Shown one piece after another: positions 1 through 12,012 of a stretch of 64,000 nt of DNA. The DNA lies in NCBI GenBank assembly GCA_017893485.1, contig CM030359.1, forward strand, positions 32,864,430-32,928,429. Reading direction: 5' to 3'. The DNA is from Hemerocallis citrina (Eukaryota > Streptophyta > Magnoliopsida > Asparagales > Asphodelaceae). Position 1 is the stretch's first letter. The number at the start of each line of letters is the position of its first letter. The notes beneath the pieces were generated by a model. That model was not told where the DNA came from, ran no database searches, and saw only the letters and a program-made list of their open reading frames with translations. Made by a program: the position numbers and the translations under genes.

Positions 1-376
1 TTAGATTAATAACATGGTGTGCATATGAGTTGTGCATTAGAATCTAGATCATGACATACACCGACATTTATGTTTGTACGACTTTCACGTTTCTTTTTTT
101 CTGCATCAAATATTGATTGTTGAGGATTTTGGAGATTACGGGTTTCATCCGCATTGCGTCAGTTGTATTCAACTGACGTGCCCATAGTTTGCTCATTGCA
201 GAATTGCTGATCGTGGAGCAGGGAACTCGAGCTGCGGAAAGCATCCAAGTGGAAGATATAGTTTCCTTCTGTAATGTAAGTTTCTAATTTCCTGTGATTT
301 CTATGTTGTGTACTCATTAAAGTAAAGATTATGGGTAAGTGTCACGAGCTTCCAATGTGGAACTCGGGGCACTACA
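1..376 (+). mobile_element. 3' end of an LTR, family C (partial)
   Basis: The first ~60 bases match 10840-10900 inside the solo LTR at 8530-12007. The last ~40 bases (gtcacga...ggggcactaca) match the end of that LTR at 11967-12007. The stretch between is a diverged or shortened version. It ends in CA at 376, and retrotransposon gag coding sequence resumes at once, so this LTR was inserted into that gag. The 5' part lies left of the window, so a target duplication cannot be checked. Confidence 0.6.
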
Positions 377-1629
377 GGAACATTACCTAGTGATACGGTG
401 GTCAATCCCAATGAGCATGTTAAAGCAATAACACTTAGAAGTGGGACGACAACTGAGCGGCCACAAACCAAAAATGTCAAACAAAATGTGGTTGAAAAGC
501 AAAGTGAGAACGAGCAAAGTGTGGAGGAACAAACACAAGACAAAGCAGTCACAAGACAAACAAGTTCAGGGAAGTTTAATTCTGACACTTATCCTAAATC
601 TCCTTATGATCCACCTATTCCTTTTCCACAAAGACTTAAAAAGAACAAGCTTGATAATCAATTTTCAAAATTTTTGAATATTTTCAAACAATTACATATT
701 AATATTCCTCTTATTGAAGCTTTGGAATAAATGCCTAAATATGCTAAAAAATTTAAGGATATATTATCAAACAAGCGAAAATTGGAGGTACATGAGACGG
801 TGATGCTAACCGAAGGGAGTACTGCAATTTTACAAAAGAAGCTGCCACCTAAACTTAAACATCCAGAGAGTTTTACAATTCCTTGCACTATTGAAAATTC
901 TTCTTTTGATAAAGCATTATGTAATTTAGGAGCAAGTATAATCTTATGCCTTATTCTAATTTCAGGAAATTAGGTATTGGAGAAGCAAAACCCACCACAA
1001 TCTCATTGCAATTGGCGGACAGATCTATTAAGTACCCAAGAGGGATCATTGAAGATGTTTTGGTGAAAGTAGACAAGTTCATATTTTCTACTGATTTTAT
1101 TGTGCTTGATATGGAGGAAGATGAACAAATCCTTTTGATTTTGGGGAGACCCTTTCGAGCTACGGGGAGAGCTTTGATTGATGTCCAGCAAGGAAAACTT
1201 ATTTTGAGGGTAGAGGATGAGCAAGTAACATTTGATGTTTTTAAATCCATCAAGTTTTTTGTTGATGAACAGTCGTGTTTTCAAGTAAGTGAAACTAATT
1301 TAATTTTGGGCCAGAAACATAAGGCTTAAGTTGAAAAGTTCGTTATAAAAGTATGTCTAACAAATTCAGCAACTCTTGAAACTGAGAAAGAAAAGATTTC
1401 AGAATGTGTTATGTATTTGGATGCTGCACCATCTATTCATCCATTTTCTCAGCTAAAATTCAAAGAGGTGGAGATATCAAAGACTCCATCTTCAAGAAAG
1501 AAATGCCTTAAACACGAGTTTAGATCACTGTCATCTAGCCTGAGGGATGCACAGAGAAAACATAATCCACGCATGAAGGGAATTATTACAAAAGAGGCTC
1601 TTATGTTGTTGGATGTTGGCGTCACATAA
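377..1629 (+). pseudogene. gag-protease and start of reverse transcriptase, Athila-type (broken)
   Basis: Reading starts in frame directly after the LTR end at 376 and passes AITLRSG (gag tail, ~427-450). A stop at 728-730 falls where related elements usually have Gln, just before MPKYAKK. The aspartic protease core LGASI lies near 930-945, and a one-base deletion there shifts the frame to the segment 946-1329. That segment holds the usual LGRPF...GRALIDV block near 1141-1185. A second segment, 1411-1629, carries acidic linker-like sequence and then the NPRMK...LLDVGV stretch that opens the reverse transcriptase, where a stop and a deletion end it. Assignment to the family is firm; activity is excluded by the damage. 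Confidence 0.8.
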
Positions 1630-2921
1630 CCATCGCAGCTATCATGTCTGGCTGAAGAAATAAAACTTGGCGCTTCTTGGGAGGAAACCCATGTTTTCTA
1701 TTGCTGCATTTAGATTTTCCCTTCTTTCAGTTTATTTTAATTTTATTTTTTGATTTTATTTTGTAGGATTACATGAGATTGGAAATCACCGGGACGGAGC
1801 TATTTTCTACACCTAAATTAATGGCTGTTTTAGCAGGATGGAGTCAGAATCTGGAAAAGTGTTTCAAAGAGCAATTGTAGGCAATTGTCTTAGCTTTCCA
1901 GAACAAAAAAAATCAGGTCATTTGAACATCTACAGCTCCAGATATCACTGAAACAATGAACATCACGCGTGCAGAATTTTAACACGAATCAGGAGAGACA
2001 TTCTGAACTTTTTGCATTCTTTTTGTTTTTCTTTTTCCTTTCCTATTGAGGACAATATGATATTCAAGTTTTGGGGAAGGGGTACAATTTTTTTTTATAT
2101 TTTATATATATATTTGAAAAGAAAAACAAAACAAAAGAGATTTCAATTAGGCTTATCATTACACTTTTGAGTTCTTTATTGTGCTAAAGCATTAAAATAC
2201 TTTTTTTAGGGATAGACAATATCTTGTAAAGCAACATTAAGCATACCTATTTACTTCAGGATTATTGAATTTCTAAATTCCTTACACAATTGTGACAGTC
2301 ATATGATTATACATAAAAAAAAATGTGATGCTTTTTCTTGTGATTATCCCCTTTGATCTAGTCCTAAATAGAGTTTAAGTAAATAGAATAATATTTATAA
2401 AATTGAATAAATAAAGTTTTATCTACTCCAATATTTTGAGTTGCTTAGTAACTAGGGGTATTCATCACCAATGTTTACTTTTACATCAAACGGCAACATG
2501 AAATATGAGTATGCAAAGCACTCTAAGTTTGTGACTTGTTGAGTAACCGGGTGAATTCATCACTAATGTTTGCATTCGCGTCAAGAGGCAAGTGGCAACT
2601 TAAAGAAGAGCAAAAAAAAACTCTAGATTGCTACTCTGTTTGTAGTAGTGAGAAGGAGAAATCACAGATGAAGTTGTTATATACTATAATTACATTAATT
2701 GCATAACAAATATGATTGGGTTGGGAATTATGAATGAATAATTGCACTAGAGAAAGTGAGTATGCTTAGTTTTACTTTATTTGCTATTGTTTATGTATTA
2801 AGTTGAAATTTCGATGCTTGCATGATAAGATCTCTTGGTGAGAATGAGGTGAGCCTAATTATGATTACTATCCTTTTACTTTTTGCTCGAGGACAAGCAA
2901 AATCTTAAGTTTGGGGGTATT
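1630..2921 (+). other. Non-coding 3' internal region of the Athila-type element, with polypurine tract
   Basis: No coding sequence is visible. The junction near 1640 joins the reverse transcriptase start to a GGGAGG(A)AACCCATG motif at ~1678-1694, which in related elements follows pol; about 3 kb of pol is therefore deleted. The stretch ends in the family's usual signature, ctcgaggacaagcaa, with a polypurine tract agtttggggg at 2908-2917 just before the LTR. Confidence 0.6.
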
Positions 2922-4365
2922 TGATAAGTACAATTTATACATAATTTTTATTACTCTTTTATGCATTAAAATTGCAAGTTCTCGTTGATTTTTTTAACAT
3001 TTATCTTGTTTCTAGTCAATATTATTTATTTGTTTGTTTTTGTAGGAATGAGATGGATAAGTGCAAAAGGTGGGCGTTTTTGGTGAAATCATGGAAGAAA
3101 ACAAGGTTGAAGATTTCAAAATTTGAGCACTCAAATGCGCGTGTTCACAAATTGGCCCATGGAAGAATTAATAAAAAATATTTCGGTCAACTAAGGGGTG
3201 GAATAAAATTTTGTAATAAAATTTAAAATTAAGTGGATTTAAATTAGGGTTAGTTAGTTGATTAGTTTAAAATTTAATAGATTAATTTTAATCTATAGAT
3301 TTTTTAAATTAATTAATTAACTATCTAATTATAATTTGACTAACCTAATTAATCTACACCTACCCCTAATTCCTATATATAAGAAAGGGAAGCAGCAAGA
3401 AAGAAGGGGCTCGTGGGTAGGTTGACGGCGTGACCAGAGAACAGAAAAGAAAAAAAAAGAAAAGAAAGAAAAGAAAAGGGCGGCTGGAGTTTGGGCGGCA
3501 CGCAAAACGAGGAGAGAGAAGGAGAGAGCCGGAGAAAAGAGAAAAGGAGGAGAACGAGAAAGCTTTGTAGCGCGGATTCGACATGTGGAATTTCTGCAAA
3601 ATCGAGTTTTTTTCTTCTTCTCTTCTAATTTTCATTATGCAATCAAATTCTATGTTTGTTAGTTGCAACATTATTATGAACTAAATTTTATTTTTTTAGG
3701 CCTTTGATGTAGCATAGTTTTGAGAACACAATTTTAATTCCATATTATTTTTTTATTTTTCCATGATTGTGTTTGATTTTTTTATCTTAATGCTTACAAT
3801 TGTTTGGCCAATTTTGCATGATTTTTTAAATCATAGAGAGACCGAACTGGTAATTTGTGATTTCGAATTAATAAATTAAACACCATTACAAGAGCGAACC
3901 GCTGTTAATGTGTCCGTTAAGAAATTCATAGATCTTAATGAATTTTCAATTAGTAATTTGTGCATGAACTATGACAAATAATTAGTTGAGAATATTTTTT
4001 ATATTGCTTGAGAGGGAATACTAAATAATTTGGGAATTTTGGTCTATAACTCGGAAAAATAATATTTTTATTCACATGGAATTATAAATTGTGAGAAATT
4101 AACTAGGTGAAATCAAAGGCCCTAGAACTAGTTTTGCAATTGATAAACAACAAAATTTCAGATTCCGCTCCTTTTAATTAATTTAGTTAGTTCTTTACAT
4201 TAATTTAATTTAGTTGCTTCCTTTATTGAATTTCGATTTTCCAAATAGTAGTTAATCTAGTAAATTTCGGTATTTAATAAAATAATTAGTCCTTGTGGGT
4301 TCGACACTCTTTTCACTTAACTATACTACTTTTTGCGATTTTGTACACTTGCAAATAACTCACAT

Positions 4366-4367
<2 letters not shown>
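2922..4367 (+). repeat. 3' LTR of the Athila-type element
   Basis: The LTR begins TGATAAG immediately downstream of the polypurine tract and ends ...CACATCA, giving inverted TGAT/ATCA termini. Its length of about 1.45 kb is normal for this branch. It contains a TATA box at 3374-3382 and a purine-rich transcribed leader. It is followed directly by a TA microsatellite, so no target duplication can be read. Confidence 0.7.
3374..3382 (+). promoter_or_regulatory. TATA box in the Athila-type LTR
   Basis: TATATATAA lies mid-LTR and is followed by an A/G-rich stretch, the usual layout of the U3/R boundary in plant gypsy LTRs. Activity is not shown. Confidence 0.45.

Positions 4368-4424
<57 letters not shown>
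4368..4424. repeat. (TA)n microsatellite
   Basis: An uninterrupted TA run of about 57 bases lies between the LTR end and the foldback element. Its twin lies on the other side of that element, so the foldback element probably inserted into one TA tract. Confidence 0.95.
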
Positions 4425-4429
<5 letters not shown>

Positions 4430-4852
4430 ATGCTCCATTGAAAACGGGTTTGTTTTCACGGGTTGGAAAACAGCGATCTGAGCCATCGGATCGATCATGA
4501 TCGCGATCAACGGCTCAGATCGAGCCCGCCCATCACCCTATATGACTTAAGTGGCGGAAGGTTATTTTGGGAATTTCGTCCCAAATAACTCTTCGCCTGA
4601 TTCGTTTTGAAAAAAATGATATAACCTAGGCCGTTGTTCCCAACAACGGCCTAGGTTATATCAATTTTTTTAGAATTTGTTCAGCGAAGAGTTATTTGGG
4701 ACGAAATTCCCAAAATAACCCTCCGCTCAACAATTGAAACGGGTTATGGGGAGGCAGATCTGAGCCGTTCATCACGATCATGATCGATCCGATGGCTTAG
4801 ATCGCTGTTTTCCAACCCGTGAAAACTAGACCCGTTTTCAATGGAGCATTAC

Positions 4853-4854
<2 letters not shown>
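4425..4854. mobile_element. Foldback MITE, 430 bp, nearly one long palindrome
   Basis: The ends are gggtaatgctccattgaaaa and its reverse complement. The arms continue inwards through ggttggaaaacagcgatctg and meet at a central palindrome (aacctaggccgttg / caacggcctaggtt, ~4624-4658). The arms differ at scattered sites and by small indels. There is no open reading frame. TA repeats on both sides fit insertion into a TA tract with TA duplication, as for Tc1/mariner-like MITEs, but the repeats hide the exact duplication. The superfamily is therefore uncertain. Confidence 0.75.

Positions 4855-4905
<51 letters not shown>
4855..4905. repeat. (TA)n microsatellite
   Basis: A TA run of about 50 bases immediately right of the foldback element. 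Confidence 0.95.
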
Positions 4906-4906
<1 letters not shown>

Positions 4907-5550
4907 TCTAGATGAACATTACTAACTACAGAATGAAATTAATTAAATATTTATAAAACTTTTTAAAAAACTCTGTGAAGTCCCATCTTATCTTGCTTAT
5001 CCATTAAAAATAATACTAATATATTTTGCATCTCTTCTATGACTAATTAAAAACTAAGACATAAGTTTTATAAGATATAAGAGATAATATGTATATATTT
5101 GCTATGATATGAAGTTAGAATTGAGAGATAAATCTCTAAAATCTTGAAACAGGTTAACATTAATAATATAAATATTTGATATGTAATAGTTAATTATGAT
5201 TTTTTTGAAACACACCCTTTTACATTGATCTATATTTGGGAGAGTTACTAACAAAATGTGACGACATTACGTTGCAAGACGGACGGATTGACCGTTTGTT
5301 AGATTTTTAACATGCTAATTGTCTTTGGTTTTTTCTTTTGTCAATATATCCCCCGATTTTGTTTCCTTCCATGATTGGATGAAATATTGAGTTTTTTTTC
5401 TTCTTTAAAATGTTTTCTTATTTAAATATTTTGTTTATTTCTTTTCCAGTTAAAAAACTAAATAAGATTGATTTAATAACTAAGACAATAGAGGATTTTA
5501 ATAAAAAAATATAATATAATTTTTCATGCATCGCATGGGCTATATGCTAG
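4906..5550 (+). mobile_element. Helitron 3' portion (non-autonomous)
   Basis: The segment ends in a small hairpin (catgc-atc-gcatg, 5525-5537) about 10 bases before CTAG (5547-5550), followed by T, the standard Helitron 3' terminus. It is homologous over ~640 bp to 15601-16343, which has the same terminus, so this is a repeated family. No Rep/helicase coding is present. The 5' TC end was not located. Confidence 0.6.
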
Positions 5551-6038
5551 TATATATATAAAGTTGAGTTTTGATTTCTTTGCTTGAGCCACGTAGGCAT
5601 TTTTCATTCCTTTCCTTGAGCCATGTTGCATTTCCTTGTTTAATATGTGATAAGATTCACATTTATCATCTTCCTTTTCTTTCACCACGTGGTATTTTCA
5701 TGTTAAACACATGATAAAGTACCCCTCATCTTATCTATATCCACTACAAATTCTTAGTTTAGAAACTCGCTCAATTATCTAATTCCATTTCTAATATAGA
5801 ATCCAGAAACAAACGGGTTGTGCATATTTCTATCCATAGTTAATTGTATTTGCGACTGTTTATGGATATTTCAATCTTCACATCTTCCTTTGTTTTGTTT
5901 ATATGTTGTATGAGAAAAATTGACAATATATATTAAGGTTTCTAAATTTGAAGCACTTCAGTTGACTCTTAAATGCATAACAAATGAAAGTTTATATGAC
6001 TATTGAGTACTATAACCTAATTCTGTCATCTATATCAA
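5551..6038. other. AT-rich sequence without recognisable gene
   Basis: No coding sequence is visible. The first bases (tatatataaagttgag...gagccacgtagg) resemble the start of some Helitron families, and the stretch stops exactly at an inverted Helitron terminus at 6039, so it may be more Helitron sequence. Confidence 0.35.
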
Positions 6039-6646
6039 CTAGTAAAATGCACACGTGCAAATGCACGAAAAAAGGGGAAAAAACCTGCAACGTATGTGCT
6101 GTTAAAGAGGAGTATATGTTGTTTTCGGATATACTTTCAATAATAATTTGGCAATTGAGTTTCAAGATTATTAATTCTTTTTTTTTGTTTAGTATTAGGA
6201 TCTTCATTTATGCTACAACCAAAATATTTACTCAATTTATTTCTTTTTTTGTTAATTATGATAATATTTGACTGCCATTATTCTCAAATAATATTTTTCC
6301 CCTTTATTATTACATATGAGATGGATTGAAAATATATTGTTTTAAATATGGTTTTAGATAATTTGGTGATTGAAAATCATCATTATTGAATTTTGGTTTT
6401 GTTTATTATTAGAATTTTTATTTATGCCACAGTCTACCTATGGGCTTAATTTATTTCCTTTTTCTTTAATCATTTTCTTTCTTTTTTTATTTTCTATTAA
6501 TATTTTCAATTTTGTAATTGTCAATATTTTCTTAAACTGCTAATAGAGAATGTATGAATGAATATTTCCAACTTCGAGAATTATAATATTTTGAATTTGA
6601 TTTTTTTAGTATTTTCAAATTTGTTAATTGTTAACATTTTTTCTTA
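6039..6646 (-). mobile_element. Helitron 3' end, inverted (extent uncertain)
   Basis: Read on the minus strand the terminus is hairpin cgtgc-attt-gcacg (6054-6067) followed by CTAG at 6042-6039 and then T. The body to the right is AT-rich and contains two diverged copies of a ~150-bp stretch (around 6180-6330 and 6390-6540). The 5' end is not identified; the right limit given is only the next Helitron terminus. Confidence 0.5.
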
Positions 6647-6830
6647 CTAGTAATCTGCACATGCGATGCATGTTCTAATCAAATTTTTTTATAGAGTAAA
6701 TAATAAGACGTAATCTGGCCTCGAACATGAGACCTCCCTTTACTCATACATACTCTTACAAATTATCCCTAGTGGCACAAACTTTTATTTTATATGAGTG
6801 GCACTTTTGTAAATAATTATGTCGTAAATA
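6647..6830 (-). mobile_element. Helitron 3' end, inverted (extent uncertain)
   Basis: On the minus strand a hairpin (catgc-atc-gcatg, ~6659-6671) is followed by CTAG at 6650-6647 and T. The copia element inserted at 6836 may interrupt it; a continuation past 15451 is possible but not shown. Confidence 0.5.
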
Positions 6831-6835
6831 AATTT

Positions 6836-7387
6836 TGTTGGGAAAAACTCGGTATTTTCCCGCTTCGTGAAGTTAAGATGGGCACTTAAAGATATAGATA
6901 GAAATAGATGCAAGAGAGATTTACAACTCAAATGGATATTCTCCTACTATACAAAGAATAGTAGGATTACAAGAATTTGACTCTCTATAACACACTCACA
7001 ATTTTGTGGCTCACTCAAGCTTGAGAATTAGAACTTCTCAAGTTATCTTACTTTCTCTCAAAGTGGCTCTCTAACTCTCACTTTGGATTACAAGAACTTG
7101 TTTTTTGAGTGAGTAGGAATGAAGACTTCCACTCCTATTTATACTACTCCACACCCACAATGAATGGTGGAGATTAATTTGATCCAAGGGTGGAGATTAA
7201 CTCTCTAGAATTCTCCATTTCTAGAGATCTCCATGAAACTATACCAACTCTCTAGAATTCTCCATTTCTAGAGATCTCCATGAAACTATACCTTTCAACT
7301 TCCTTCCGCACTCTTCCATGAAGCTCTAGGATACTCCACATCTCTAGAGAATTCCATATTATTCTCAATTAAGGAAGGAACCCAACA
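6836..7387 (-). repeat. 3' LTR of the copia element
   Basis: On the minus strand it starts TGTTGGGTTCC and ends CCCAACA. It contains an internal duplicated block (ctctagaattctccatttct, about 7201-7287) and a minus-strand TATAAATAG near 7143-7135. It is almost identical to 14901-15446. Confidence 0.93.
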
Positions 7388-7403
7388 AATCTCCCCCTCC
7401 TGA
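7388..7403 (-). promoter_or_regulatory. Polypurine tract of the copia element
   Basis: On the minus strand this reads aggaggggg-agatt immediately before the 3' LTR, the plus-strand priming site of LTR retrotransposons. Confidence 0.8.
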
Positions 7404-7404
7404 C

Positions 7405-8529
7405 TTAATTGGGAGGTAGTAGCAAACCGGCACCTTGACAACAATCCTCAAATTTATTTGTCGGTATTACCTTGGTCATCATGTCGGACCAGTTTTCTTC
7501 CGTGTGAACTTTCTCAAGGTGTATGCGCCTTTCTTCGAGAGCTTCTCGGATCCAATGATACCGTGTATCAATGTGCTTTGTGCGAGAATGAAAGGTAGAG
7601 TTCTTTGCAAAGTAAATTGCACTTTGATTGTCGCACTTCAAGACATACTTCTCTTGGACTACTCCTAGCTCTAGCGCAAATTCTTCATCCACAACATCTC
7701 CTTGCAAGCTTCAGTAGCTGCGATGTACTCAGCTTCGGTAGTGGACAAAGCAACACACTTTTGCAACTTTGATTGCCAAGAAACAGCTCCCCCTGCTAGA
7801 GTAGTAAGGTATCCTGCTGTTGATTTCCTAGAATCAAGGTCGCCAGCTAAATCTGCATCTGTGTATCATTCTAACACAGATTTTCCATTTTCAAAACATA
7901 AACACTTTTTGGAAGTACCTCGTAGATACCGAAAGATCCATTTGACTGCATCCCAATGCTCTTTCCCCGGATTGGCCAAGAAGCGACTAACAACACCAAC
8001 TGCATAGGCGATGTCGGGTCTTGTGCATATCATTGCATACATAAGACTACCTACTGCGGATGAATAAGGAATCGTTTTCATTTCCTTCTTTTCTTCCTCA
8101 CTTGTTGGACTTTGTTCCATACTCAACTTGAAGTGTCCAGCAAGTGGTATGTTGACCGGCTTCGCTTTGTGCATGTTGAATCTTTCCAACACTTTCTCAA
8201 TGTACTTCTCTTGTGATAGCCACAATAACTTTCTTGATCTATCACGAGTGATCCTCATTCCAAGGATTTGTCTAGCCGGTCCCAAATATTTCATGGCGAA
8301 GCTCTTGCTTAGATCCTTTTTCAAAGCATCAATTTTTGTGCGATCTAGTCCAACCATCAACATATCATCAACATAGAGTAAGAGTATGAGGAAATCGCCA
8401 CCTCCATACCTCTTTATGAAGACACAATGATCTCTTTCCGTCTTCTTGAAGTCATGTTCTGCCATGAAGGACTCGAACTTCTTGTACCATTGTCTTGGTG
8501 CTTGCTTAAGGCCATATAGACTCTTCGTT
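7405..8529 (-). pseudogene. copia pol, second half: reverse transcriptase C-terminus and RNase H
   Basis: Coding resumes right of the solo LTR with KSLYGLKQAPRQWY. It then carries the polymerase active site LLYVDDML near 8385-8360 and the LGMRI...QEKYI region. RNase H begins after a stop at ~7864, which sits in the YTDADLAGD motif region. A further frame change near 7690 precedes the CDNQSAI...HSRTKHIDTRYH block. The frame ends at 7405, two bases from the polypurine tract. The family is unambiguous and the gene is broken. Confidence 0.9.
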
Positions 8530-11500
8530 TGTAATACCCCGCAAAATAGCATATAACTATTTTGCCTCACAATCTGTGTGCAATTGAGAATTGCACGTGG
8601 TTATGTATTTTTCTAGTAACAATTGATTTTTACTGAGAAATATTAGATTTATTGTCTACTTTATTTTATAATTTTGAAGGATTAATATGAGATAATTTTG
8701 ATGTATTTTGTATTGTTTATACTATTAAAGTAGAGATTTTTGGGTTTATTTGAAATATATTTAGACTTGGGGAGCTTATATGAAATTTTCCCTTACATTA
8801 ATTATTTATTTTTCCTTTTATAAAATCCCACCCCACCTCCTTCTTTCTCCTTCTCTTTCTCCTGTTCCCTTCCCAAACCAAAAGAAAAAGAACTCATGCC
8901 GAACATTTCGGCTGATGCTTTCCCCACCCAAAATCCACCCCATCTCTTCATCGTTTTCAAATTAAATTGAGGGGTAGACTAATAGAAGGGTTCTCTACAT
9001 CGTGGCGGTGTCCGTTTTTCGAAAGGATTTCGGAAAGGTAAACCCTAGATTTTATTATTGTATGAAATTTAGTGTGGTTAATTTCTTTTGAGTAAGAGTA
9101 GTATGGTAGGAAGATTAGGAGATGTTGGGAAGGGTAGATGTGAGAAGTTAGCAAGTTGATAGAGGATTTGTAAGTTGTTAATAAATTAGGGTTTTGGGTT
9201 TGTAAAAGAGAACTATATGTGTATGAATTAGTTCTCGTATGATAGTAGATATTGTAATTGGATTATTAGAATAATTTGGGAGTGCTTTTAGTAATTGTTT
9301 GAAAATAGAAATCTTGTTGGAATTCGAATGTCACGTGCAAGGCACGTGTGTATCCCAGGCGTTCAATAGAATGCCTGTGTGATATTGGAATTAGTATTAT
9401 TATTTTCCTGTAACTGGCTTGGATGCTTGAGCCTTGATTGCTTTGAATTTTGATGATAGGAAATACTGGCGACTTCGGATGCGTGGTGGTGCTTCGAGTC
9501 TTCACGGGACAATTTGTGAGTATGATCTCTTTTATTTTATGTACATGATGTGTTATGAAGATTTTAAATTACGACTTGCTGTTTATTTCCGATTTCGTAT
9601 CTCAGTGCAGCCTGGGTGTTTTGAACTAGGGATTTTCGTGGACACTCTTGTATGTGTCCACAACTATAGTTTAAATTTCATAAATTATCAAGGTCGTTTA
9701 ATACCTCAAAAAATTTGTGGAGTGCAGCTGGTCTGAAAGAACAGAGCTGAAGCCAATTGGTCATAACTAATTGTATATGTTTGATCTTGCTGTGCAATTG
9801 TTTTCCATGGGCCAGATAAGGGCCAAGTGGGGTCACTAATTGAGAACAAGACTATAGTGTTATTTTCATTATAATATTTCATTGTAAATGTGAACAATAA
9901 GACCTTGATTATTAATAGTTTCACCTAGAAACCAAGTGGTTATTAATGAAGGAGTTAAGCGGTGTTAGATGAAATACGATTATGCATGGGTATGTATATA
10001 ATCAATACATGCTTATATGCGTACTTGTTGTGAAGTGTGGTGCGCATTGAGTGCACTAGTTTGGTGCATGTGTGGGTCAGCTCATAGCATGATTGGAGGC
10101 TAGGTTGAACCCCAACTAAATCTAGATGAGACTTGTTGAGATTCAACTAAGTTGGATTCACTTGAACCTAGTTGGTAGATTAAGAAATTAATTTAGATGA
10201 TTAGTAAGGACAGGCACTAGTTGGGCGTGTACTACTCACCTGTCAAGGAGACACGTGCGGCGTCGTCTCGTCTGGGACACGTGCGGCGTGATCTCGACTG
10301 TTAATTCCTGAGATTTAGTGATAGAGATATCGAAATCTAGGGAAATGGACCCCTATGAGTACGTTATGTTCTAAGTTATCCATATGAACAAAGAGCTAGA
10401 GTGTAACTCTCAGTCTCTGGCGGAGTAGGGAAAGGCCCTGCCGATTCGCCCTATGTTCGGATAACTTATGGTAGAGTCTGGGTGTGGAGAAGGACTACCG
10501 ATTCCGACAGGATTGCAGCGGAGCTGAGTGATCACCAGCCTGTCGGGAGTGGAGAGAGACCACCGGCCGGGCAGAGTGGAAAGAGACCACCGATTCCGAT
10601 AGATCGGAGTGATCGCCAACTTTCGGGAGTGGAGAAAGACCACCGATCTGATGCAGTAGACGGAATAGACCGTATTTGCTGCAGCTCTACCAGTCACTAA
10701 ATAAATGTCAAGAACAGGAAGGAGTACGAGAGTAGGATGCATGGCGAGGGATTGAACCCTACCATCTGAAGAATACGAACTCGATTTGGGGAGTATGTAG
10801 TATGGGATGCATACGTTTTCAAATTAAGTTTGCATTAGATTAAGAGCATGGTGTGCATATGAGTTGTGCATTAGAATCTATTTCATGACATACACGAACA
10901 CTAGAAAATCAGGATACATATTTATTTTCCATTCATGATGAATTGTGAGTATGATAGTTGAAGTGTTTAATGAGTGTGAAGTGATGTATTGCGAGACGTG
11001 ACGATATATGTTGTAAGAAATGAATGAATGCGATGTTATGTGATATGAGATTGGGGAAGAATATAAGTCGTGAGTCTATAAAAGCAAATGAATGGTAAAT
11101 GAGGTGCAGTTATGTGGAAGTAGAGTTATTTGTGAATATAAAGCCTTATGGGAAAATAAAGCTATAGGAATACTTGTGTAAAGCATAAAGTGAGGGGCAT
11201 CAAGCGACCTTTTTCTGAATGATTTTCCAACTAAGGATAAGTATGTTGTGAGCAGGTATGGATATACATACAGAAAATGACTCGGAGAGTAATCGAGGTG
11301 AATTTCCAATTATGATGCTTACATGTTCAGGTTTATCTTGATATTCATAAGTTCGTTCTGTTTTTTACTTATAAAGTATAATTTATTTGCTTAATCAATA
11401 GATTATACTCACACCAGCAATGGCTAACCCCTTAGTGTTTGGGAGGTTAGGGAGTCTCTGGACTACCCTAGACCCCTATTGTTGCAGGTCCTCAGCAGTG

Positions 11501-12007
11501 CAGAGGTGAGGTGTAGATTCATGTTTCTGTGGTATGTATTATAAGTTATTTTCTAAAAACCTTACATCGTTTTCAAAGAAACTTATGAGTTTGGCCCCCA
11601 AAGCATATATATATAGTCTGTGTGATTCTGCTCATTTTGGCCTGCGAAGCCCATGATATTATTGCCTGTGAGGTGAGCTACGGAAATTTAGAGCAGAATT
11701 CCGTAAGCCTTTTGTGTTTCGGGGCAGAAATTTTCAGGGAAAACTCTGCCCGGATTTTCTTTGAAATATAACTATCTTAGTTTATGTTTAAAGTGATATA
11801 GAAATTGAAAGAATTGAATTTGGAGTCAAAAAAGAGGGATGTTACAGTTTGATATGATAAACTGATACTTGTAATTATTGATGTATTAACTCTGATGGCA
11901 ATAAAAGTGTTTTAAATTTCCATGCTATTTACTGTGTTGAGATGCATTTGAAGGCAAAGATCTTGGTGCTGTCACGGACGTCCAATGACGGAATCCGGGG
12001 CGCTACA
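8530..12007 (+). mobile_element. Solo LTR of a gypsy-like element (family C), nested in copia pol
   Basis: The element starts TGTAATACCCCG and ends CGGGGCGCTACA, so the termini are inverted repeats. The perfect 5-bp duplication tcgtt lies at 8525-8529 and 12008-12012. It splits the copia reading frame exactly between ...VCRL and KSLYG. It contains no coding domain, primer site or polypurine tract. The TGTAA(C/T)RCCCC ends and length of ~3.5 kb suggest a Tekay/Del-like chromovirus LTR. Internal repeats include gacacgtgcggcgt twice (10249-10290) and a gtggagaaagaccaccgat-like motif four times (10484-10650). Other copies lie at 1-376 and 60220-64000. Confidence 0.85.
8819..8825 (+). promoter_or_regulatory. 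TATA box in the family-C solo LTR
   Basis: TATAAAA is followed by a C/T-rich leader beginning at 8827, the layout expected at a U3/R boundary. Confidence 0.45.
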
Positions 12008-12012
12008 TCGTT

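Larger units (their letters stand above)
377..4367 (+). mobile_element. Athila-type Ty3/gypsy retrotransposon remnant
   Basis: The segment runs from the end of gag through protease and the first residues of reverse transcriptase. It then jumps to the non-coding 3' internal region, a polypurine tract and one LTR. The stretch AITLRSG followed by an aspartic protease is typical of the Athila/Tat branch. Most of reverse transcriptase and all of RNase H and integrase are missing, so it cannot move by itself. The 5' side is cut by the LTR ending at 376. Several stops and frameshifts mark it as old. Confidence 0.8.

Noticed and set aside
2972..3226. 84-residue open frame in the Athila-type LTR
   Set aside because: It lies within the LTR U3 region, where no protein is expected, and has no homology that I recognise.
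9434..9736. 100-residue open frame in the solo LTR
   Set aside because: It has no domain, and the other family-C copy (60220-64000) does not preserve it.
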